Source: CAVZCK01 sp963798805 (GTDB lineage: Bacteria; Pseudomonadota; Alphaproteobacteria; Rhizobiales; Rhodomicrobiaceae). From it: a stretch of 64,000 nt of DNA. How positions within the stretch are numbered: the first letter of the stretch is position 1; every line of letters begins with the position of its first letter. Below the pieces are notes generated by a model. It was not told where the DNA came from and did not search any database. It saw only the letters and a list, made by a program, of their open reading frames with translations. Below are positions 60,027 through 64,000 of this stretch, piece by piece. Location: NCBI GenBank assembly GCA_963798805.1, contig CAWCVC010000002.1, positions 620,001 to 684,000 on the forward strand. The letters run 5' to 3'. Made by a program: the position numbers and the translations under genes.

Positions 60027-60440
60027 TCAATAGCGGCCGAGAAAGGCCGGCCCGCGCCGATAGACCTCGCCGGTATTCAGGTCGAAATCATAGCGCAGAT
60101 AGCCCGGCGTCACCGTATGGCCATTGCCCATGCCGTCCCAGAAATCGACGGTCAGCCGGCGCAGTGTATATTCGCAGGTGATCTCGCAATCGGCCCAGTT
60201 GTCGCTGCCCGGAATCCGAACCTGATCGCCCCAGCGGCCGCGGCGGACCGGCGCAGCCACGATGTGGCCGCCGATGGTCTGCTCGGCCGTGACATAGCGG
60301 TAAACGCCCGGCTCGTCGGCATAGCGCTCATATTTGCAGTGCCGGCCTTTGCATGTCCCTGCATCGGCAAGCCCAGCAAAGCCTGCGGTGAATGCGGCTG
60401 CGGCCGCAAGGCCGAGCGCGGCTTTCAGAATGTGCCCCAT
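60027..60440 (-). CDS. small secreted protein, unknown function
   Basis: 137 residues from the ATG at 60440 (GGAG six bases upstream). A signal peptide (GHILKAALGLAAAAAFTAGFAGLADA) is followed by a mature part with four Cys (GTCKGRHCKYERY and ADCEITCEYTLRR), so two disulfides are likely, and aromatic residues near the end (VDFWDGMGNGHTVTPGYLRYDFDL). I do not recognise a family. It is flanked by the NTF2-like gene and the ceramidase-like gene. Confidence 0.7.
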   Translation of the reverse strand: MGHILKAALGLAAAAAFTAGFAGLADAGTCKGRHCKYERYADEPGVYRYVTAEQTIGGHIVAAPVRRGRWGDQVRIPGSDNWADCEITCEYTLRRLTVDFWDGMGNGHTVTPGYLRYDFDLNTGEVYRRGPAFLGRY

Positions 60441-60646
60441 TGTCATCTCCAATTCGCCAGCAAAGGCTCGATCGCCCGAAGACGGTGTCTCCGGACAATA
60501 GGCAGGAAATATGGTGAAGTCTAATCCTGAAGATAATCCTGCTTCCCCGGCGCCCCTTGTCGCAGGCGGAGCGCGCCACCGGTCTTTCCGACATATGCGC
60601 CTCCTCCGGCGTTGAAAGCCGCCATGGCTCCTGCTAAGCGGTGCCG

Positions 60647-61438
60647 ATGGACCATACGGACAAGATCTTTGCCTATTGCGAGCGTGGATTGGATCCGGGC
60701 TTCTGGGCCGAGCCGTTCAACGCGCTCACCAATTTCGGCTTCATCTTTGCCGGCATCGTCGCTCTATGGCTGCTGACGCGCCGGCCTTCCGGTGAGACGA
60801 AACTGTTTCGCTATCTGCTTGTTCTCGACCTTTTCGTCATCGGCGTCGGCAGCTTTCTTTTTCACACCTACGCCACGCCCTGGGCCTCCGCCGCCGACGT
60901 CATCCCGATCGGCATCTTCATGCTCGCCTATCTCGGCTATGCGCTCTACGTCTTCGCCGGGCTGCCGCTGATCCTCACCTTGCCTGCGATCGCCGGCTTC
61001 GCCTATGTGATCGAGCTGGCGATGCGGGTCGATTGCAGCACGCTGCCTTTCTCGCTTCCTATTCTGCAGACGACCAACTGTCTCAATGGCAGCTTCGGCT
61101 ATCTGCCGGCGCTCGCGGCGATGCTGCTTATCGGCGCCTGGCTGGCGCTACGCCGTCATCCGGCCGCGCCTTATGTTTTCGGCGGCGGGCTGATCTTCGT
61201 TGTGTCGGTCGGCTTTCGCGCCACCGACCGCATTCTGTGCCAGGCGATCACCTTCATGGGCAAGCCGATCGGCACGCATTTCCTCTGGCATACGCTGAAC
61301 AGCATCGTGCTGTTTCTGCTCATGCTCGCCGCGATCCGCTATGGCGGGCGGCGGATCCGGTCGAGGGCCGATGCGGGTAAGGACTGCCTGACGGCGGAGA
61401 CGCGCCGCTGTTGCAAGCGGCTTGACCCTGGCGCATAA
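60647..61438 (+). CDS. ceramidase-domain (CREST) membrane protein
   Basis: 263 residues from the ATG at 60647 with seven hydrophobic helices. The family signature is visible: CERGLDPGFWAEPFNALTNFGFIFAG, GVGSFLFHTYATPWASAADVIPIG with Ser/His/Asp, and GTHFLWHTLNSIVLFLLML with the second His pair. This is the alkaline ceramidase/PAQR-related CREST superfamily, metal-dependent amide hydrolases. The natural substrate in bacteria is not known. tRNA-Leu follows 12 bases after its stop. Confidence 0.87.
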   Translation: MDHTDKIFAYCERGLDPGFWAEPFNALTNFGFIFAGIVALWLLTRRPSGETKLFRYLLVLDLFVIGVGSFLFHTYATPWASAADVIPIGIFMLAYLGYALYVFAGLPLILTLPAIAGFAYVIELAMRVDCSTLPFSLPILQTTNCLNGSFGYLPALAAMLLIGAWLALRRHPAAPYVFGGGLIFVVSVGFRATDRILCQAITFMGKPIGTHFLWHTLNSIVLFLLMLAAIRYGGRRIRSRADAGKDCLTAETRRCCKRLDPGA

Positions 61439-61450
61439 ACGCAGGGGGCG

Positions 61451-61537
61451 GCGGACATGGCGGAACCGGTAGACGCAACGGACTTAAAATCCGTTTCCCG
61501 TAAGGGAGTGAGGGTTCGAGTCCCTCTGTCCGCACCA
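61451..61537 (+). tRNA. tRNA-Leu (TAA anticodon)
   Basis: Acceptor stem GCGGACA pairs with TGTCCGC, followed by CCA. The anticodon stem ACGGA/TCCGT encloses the loop CTTAAAA with anticodon TAA. A long variable arm (TTTCCCGTAAGGGAG) makes it a class II tRNA, and GGTTCGAGTCC is the T-loop. The gene is followed within seven bases by an integrase fragment on the other strand. Confidence 0.97.
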
Positions 61538-61543
61538 ATGTTT

Positions 61544-61871
61544 TCAATAGCTTAGAAGATTGCCTCCAAGTTGTGACGAGCCCGAGTAATCCCCATGCGG
61601 GGAATTTGCGGGGATTTCGCGCAAGGGTGAGCGAAGAACGCCTCGCAACACTACCAGCTCTGGCTGTTTCCCGTCGATGTCGCAGAGCTTGTTCACGGCG
61701 TCGATAAGGCGCAAAAGTTCGACGGCAGAGTAGTGGGTTGTGATCCGACAGGAAACGTGTCCCAAGAGATCTTGGCGATCCTCGTTCGTTCTGGCTGCCC
61801 AAGGGAGCAGTCGACGCAGTCGGTGGAACGTTGCTGCATAGCTCCGGCACGGCAGTTCCACCAGCCGACCG
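61544..61871 (-). pseudogene. tyrosine integrase, C-terminal remnant
   Basis: The frame contains DRQDLLGHVSCRITTHYSAVELLRLIDAVNKLCD, the last part of a phage-type tyrosine recombinase: GH of the HxxR/H-W region and the nucleophile Tyr in TTHYS. The upstream catalytic Arg and the N-terminal arm are gone; the frame is cut just before the DUF1217 gene. It lies six bases from the 3' end of tRNA-Leu, the normal place for an integrase that uses tRNA genes as attachment sites. It marks an old island boundary. Confidence 0.7.
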
Positions 61872-64000
61872 TCAGCCTCCAAATTGTGTGGCTTGAATAC
61901 CGGCCAGCAAATCCATGCTGATCTCACTAATGCCGGCACTGCCGGAATTGGCCGACACCACACCGCTGATCAAACTCACCGCGCCATCATTCGCCGCCGT
62001 GTTATTGTTCATGTCGTAGAGCGCAGCGAATTGCGCAATGAGTTTCTTGACCTTATCGGGATCCTGAAGATCACCAATGTTTAGTCGATTGGTGATCGTT
62101 TTGGCCTGAGTGTCGATATCCTGCATGGAAGACGCGGCCGGAATTCCAAGAGCTGTTTGTACGACCTGGAGCAGAGCCTGATCGGCGAGAATGCTGTAAG
62201 CGCTTTTGATCGTCGGCGCCTTCCGCTGGAAATAAAGTGCCAGCCGCACGCCTTCATTCTGATCGCCCGCGTCGGTTTCGATGCTTTGCTCGAGATAATC
62301 GTTGTAGGTGGCTTGTACGCTGCTCCGTGCTTGCGCCTGTTGCGCGGTTTCGCGAGCGATGGTGCCGTCGGTGTTGAAGTTGAACGCGGCGGCAAGGGTG
62401 CGGTAGCGCGTATCTTTCTGCTGGTTGACGCAGCTGTTCTTGTCGCTGAGGTCGCTCGTCAGAATCTGCCTTAGCTGATCCGTGGTGAGATTATCGTTCG
62501 CCACGCGGTACGCTTTCTCAATGTACGTGACCAGGCGCTGGTTGGCGAGTAGATCATCCATTGAGGTAACCGTGCCAATAGTGTCGTTATAATACTTTGT
62601 TTCGGCCGTGACGGCGGAAGTATCGGCACTATTTGTGGCATTCACGGCATTGGAATAGGCTGTTGTGGTTGCGGTTATGCTTGTTGAAGATTGAATTGAC
62701 AGTTTCGTCGATACATTGCCGTTGGCATCGAAATTGAAATCCTTGGCAAGCGCAAGCAGGCTGCTATTGCCCTGCGTGTTAACGAAGCTGTTGGGCTCGG
62801 AGAGATCGCTTTCCAGCGCCTTCTTGATCGTGGCGTCCGAAACTGTGCTTGCATCCAAGCCGTAAGCGCTGCGAATGAAGGCGTTGAGCTGGCTGTTCCC
62901 AAGCAGGTCGTCGACAGTCTTAACCTTCGGCATGCCGGTCTGATAAGCAGATGTATTGACCAACAGGTCGACTGACGTGGAGCCATCCGCATTATGCTCG
63001 TAGGCGCCGGTTGTTGTCGCCAACTGGTCTGGTGACTGAACAACATCGCCCGCCTTGATCGATCCCTCCGTATCGAAATTGAAGGCTTGCGCTAGCGCAA
63101 GATAGCTTCCGCCCAGCGTATTGGCGACGCTGTTCGGGTCGGAGAGATCGCTGGTCAGCACCTGCCGCAGCGTGTCTTTGGACATGTAGTCTGGGTTCAG
63201 ATCGTTGGCTGTCAGCCCATAATTGAGAAGCCGGTCATTATTCAGAAAGCCGTCTACCGAAGTGACGTTGACGATGGTTGACGTGTAGTAGTCGGTTTCA
63301 GTGGAGATGGGGCTTGTATAGCCGGAAGCGTCGGCATAGGCGCTCGTCGTAGCCGCAATCTGGCTTTGGGATTGAACATTCTGACCGCTGGTGACACTGC
63401 CATCGGTATTGAAATTGAACGCTTTTGCCAGAGCGAGAAAGTTGCCGCCCACCGTATTGGCGTAGCTGTTCGGGTCGGAGAGATCGCTGGTCAGCGCCTG
63501 CTTGACCGCAGCGGCGGAAATATAGGTGGGGTCGATGCCATAGGCCGTCAGAGCGTAGTTGAGAAGGCGGCTGTCATTCACCAGACCATCGACAGAAGAC
63601 ACTCCGCCAATATAAGTCTTGTAATAAGCCGTTTCGGTGGGGACAGTGTTTTTGTCGGTGTAGAGGTTGATCGTATCGGTCTGCTGATTATCGTCCTGGA
63701 CATCGGCCGGGTTGGCAATGCTGCCGTCGGAGGCAAAATCGAAGGCTGCTGCGAATTCCCGATAGCGGCTGTCGCTGAGCTTGTTGGCAAAGCTGTTTGA
63801 ATCGCTGAGATCGCTTTCCAGGACCTTCGTCATGAAAGATTTGGCATAAATCATATCTTCCAAGCCATATGACTTCATCGCATACGAGAACAACTCGTAG
63901 TTGTTTACGAGGTCACTGACCGAAGTCACCTTATCGATATTTCGTTTATAATATTGTGATTCGCGAGAGACGGTCGGATCGCTTGCTTTTGCAACCAAGC
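61872..64000 (-). CDS. DUF1217 repeat protein (partial at window edge)
   Basis: At least 708 residues, 5' end beyond 64000. It holds five repeats of ~105-120 residues, each with a YYK/YYN/YYT start, a VTSVDDLL-type helix, a YGL/AYGID segment, an LTSDLSDPNS motif and a FNFNTDGS strand, plus a divergent sixth copy and a C-terminal tail ending SMDLLAGIQATQFGG. The family is known from rhizobial flagellar clusters, but its role is unclear. The final SMDLLAGIQ stretch looks like the end of a flagellar axial-type protein. Lower GC than the rest of the window. Confidence 0.82.
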   Translation of the reverse strand, partial: LVAKASDPTVSRESQYYKRNIDKVTSVSDLVNNYELFSYAMKSYGLEDMIYAKSFMTKVLESDLSDSNSFANKLSDSRYREFAAAFDFASDGSIANPADVQDDNQQTDTINLYTDKNTVPTETAYYKTYIGGVSSVDGLVNDSRLLNYALTAYGIDPTYISAAAVKQALTSDLSDPNSYANTVGGNFLALAKAFNFNTDGSVTSGQNVQSQSQIAATTSAYADASGYTSPISTETDYYTSTIVNVTSVDGFLNNDRLLNYGLTANDLNPDYMSKDTLRQVLTSDLSDPNSVANTLGGSYLALAQAFNFDTEGSIKAGDVVQSPDQLATTTGAYEHNADGSTSVDLLVNTSAYQTGMPKVKTVDDLLGNSQLNAFIRSAYGLDASTVSDATIKKALESDLSEPNSFVNTQGNSSLLALAKDFNFDANGNVSTKLSIQSSTSITATTTAYSNAVNATNSADTSAVTAETKYYNDTIGTVTSMDDLLANQRLVTYIEKAYRVANDNLTTDQLRQILTSDLSDKNSCVNQQKDTRYRTLAAAFNFNTDGTIARETAQQAQARSSVQATYNDYLEQSIETDAGDQNEGVRLALYFQRKAPTIKSAYSILADQALLQVVQTALGIPAASSMQDIDTQAKTITNRLNIGDLQDPDKVKKLIAQFAALYDMNNNTAANDGAVSLISGVVSANSGSAGISEISMDLLAGIQATQFGG

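Noticed and set aside
60117..60524. Plus-strand 135-codon frame opposite the small secreted protein
   Set aside because: The minus-strand frame has a signal peptide, paired Cys and a good ribosome site; the plus frame has none.

Overview
The window is chromosomal DNA from a high-GC alphaproteobacterium, almost certainly of the order Hyphomicrobiales (Rhizobiales). Support comes from the gene order purN-purM-DUF2066-CDP-alcohol transferase-hdaA-ppk-ppx and rnd-aspS, from rhizobial-type palindromic repeats, from a DUF1217 repeat protein and from an ExoF/ExoY-like polysaccharide locus. I cannot name the genus.

Layout. 1-4770: remains of a form I CO dehydrogenase (cox) cluster, with coxE (partial), coxD, a coxL lacking its first ~95 codons and, head to head with it, a frameshifted LytTR regulator fragment. 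4771-5123: a stack of palindromic repeats. 5124-9950: a PhaC-like hydrolase, acetate kinase, phosphotransacetylase, a ferredoxin reductase and a small ORF. 10177-16782: a complete nine-gene N-type ATPase operon (atpDCQRBEFAG). 16978-22862: a polysaccharide deacetylase, a TRAP transporter behind a consensus sigma-54 promoter, and an aldehyde dehydrogenase. 22974-36698: an exopolysaccharide locus in two divergent arms. 37236-38436: an orphan curlin-like protein in AT-rich DNA and a PilZ protein. 38611-41762: a CbpA/CbpM chaperone pair, a DUF1993 protein and a saccharopine-dehydrogenase-like protein. 41794-57722: a conserved housekeeping block (purine synthesis, phospholipid synthesis, replication control, polyphosphate, RNase D, AspRS), interrupted by a second DnaJ, an autotransporter and a patatin lipoprotein. 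57769-61438: a PIN toxin-antitoxin pair with an unusual antitoxin, a fatty acid hydroxylase, a frameshifted NTF2-like gene, a secreted protein and a ceramidase-like protein. 61451-64000: tRNA-Leu(TAA), the C-terminal remnant of a tyrosine integrase and a large DUF1217 repeat protein that runs off the window.

How genes work together. The EPS locus has an initiating sugar transferase, several glycosyltransferases, a flippase, a polymerase-like membrane protein, a co-polymerase/kinase, an outer-membrane export protein and a secreted GH5 glycanase, so it looks like a full Wzx/Wzy-type pathway. Polyphosphate kinase and exopolyphosphatase overlap and act in opposition. The N-ATPase would be an accessory ion pump or ATPase, distinct from the housekeeping F-ATPase, which is not in this window.

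The most unusual signal is a family of ~75-79 bp hairpins that occur strictly in pairs at three intergenic sites (4830-4996, 17906-18074, 55627-55794). They share CTAG termini, a T-rich bulge and a common loop motif, while their long stems differ in sequence but stay complementary.
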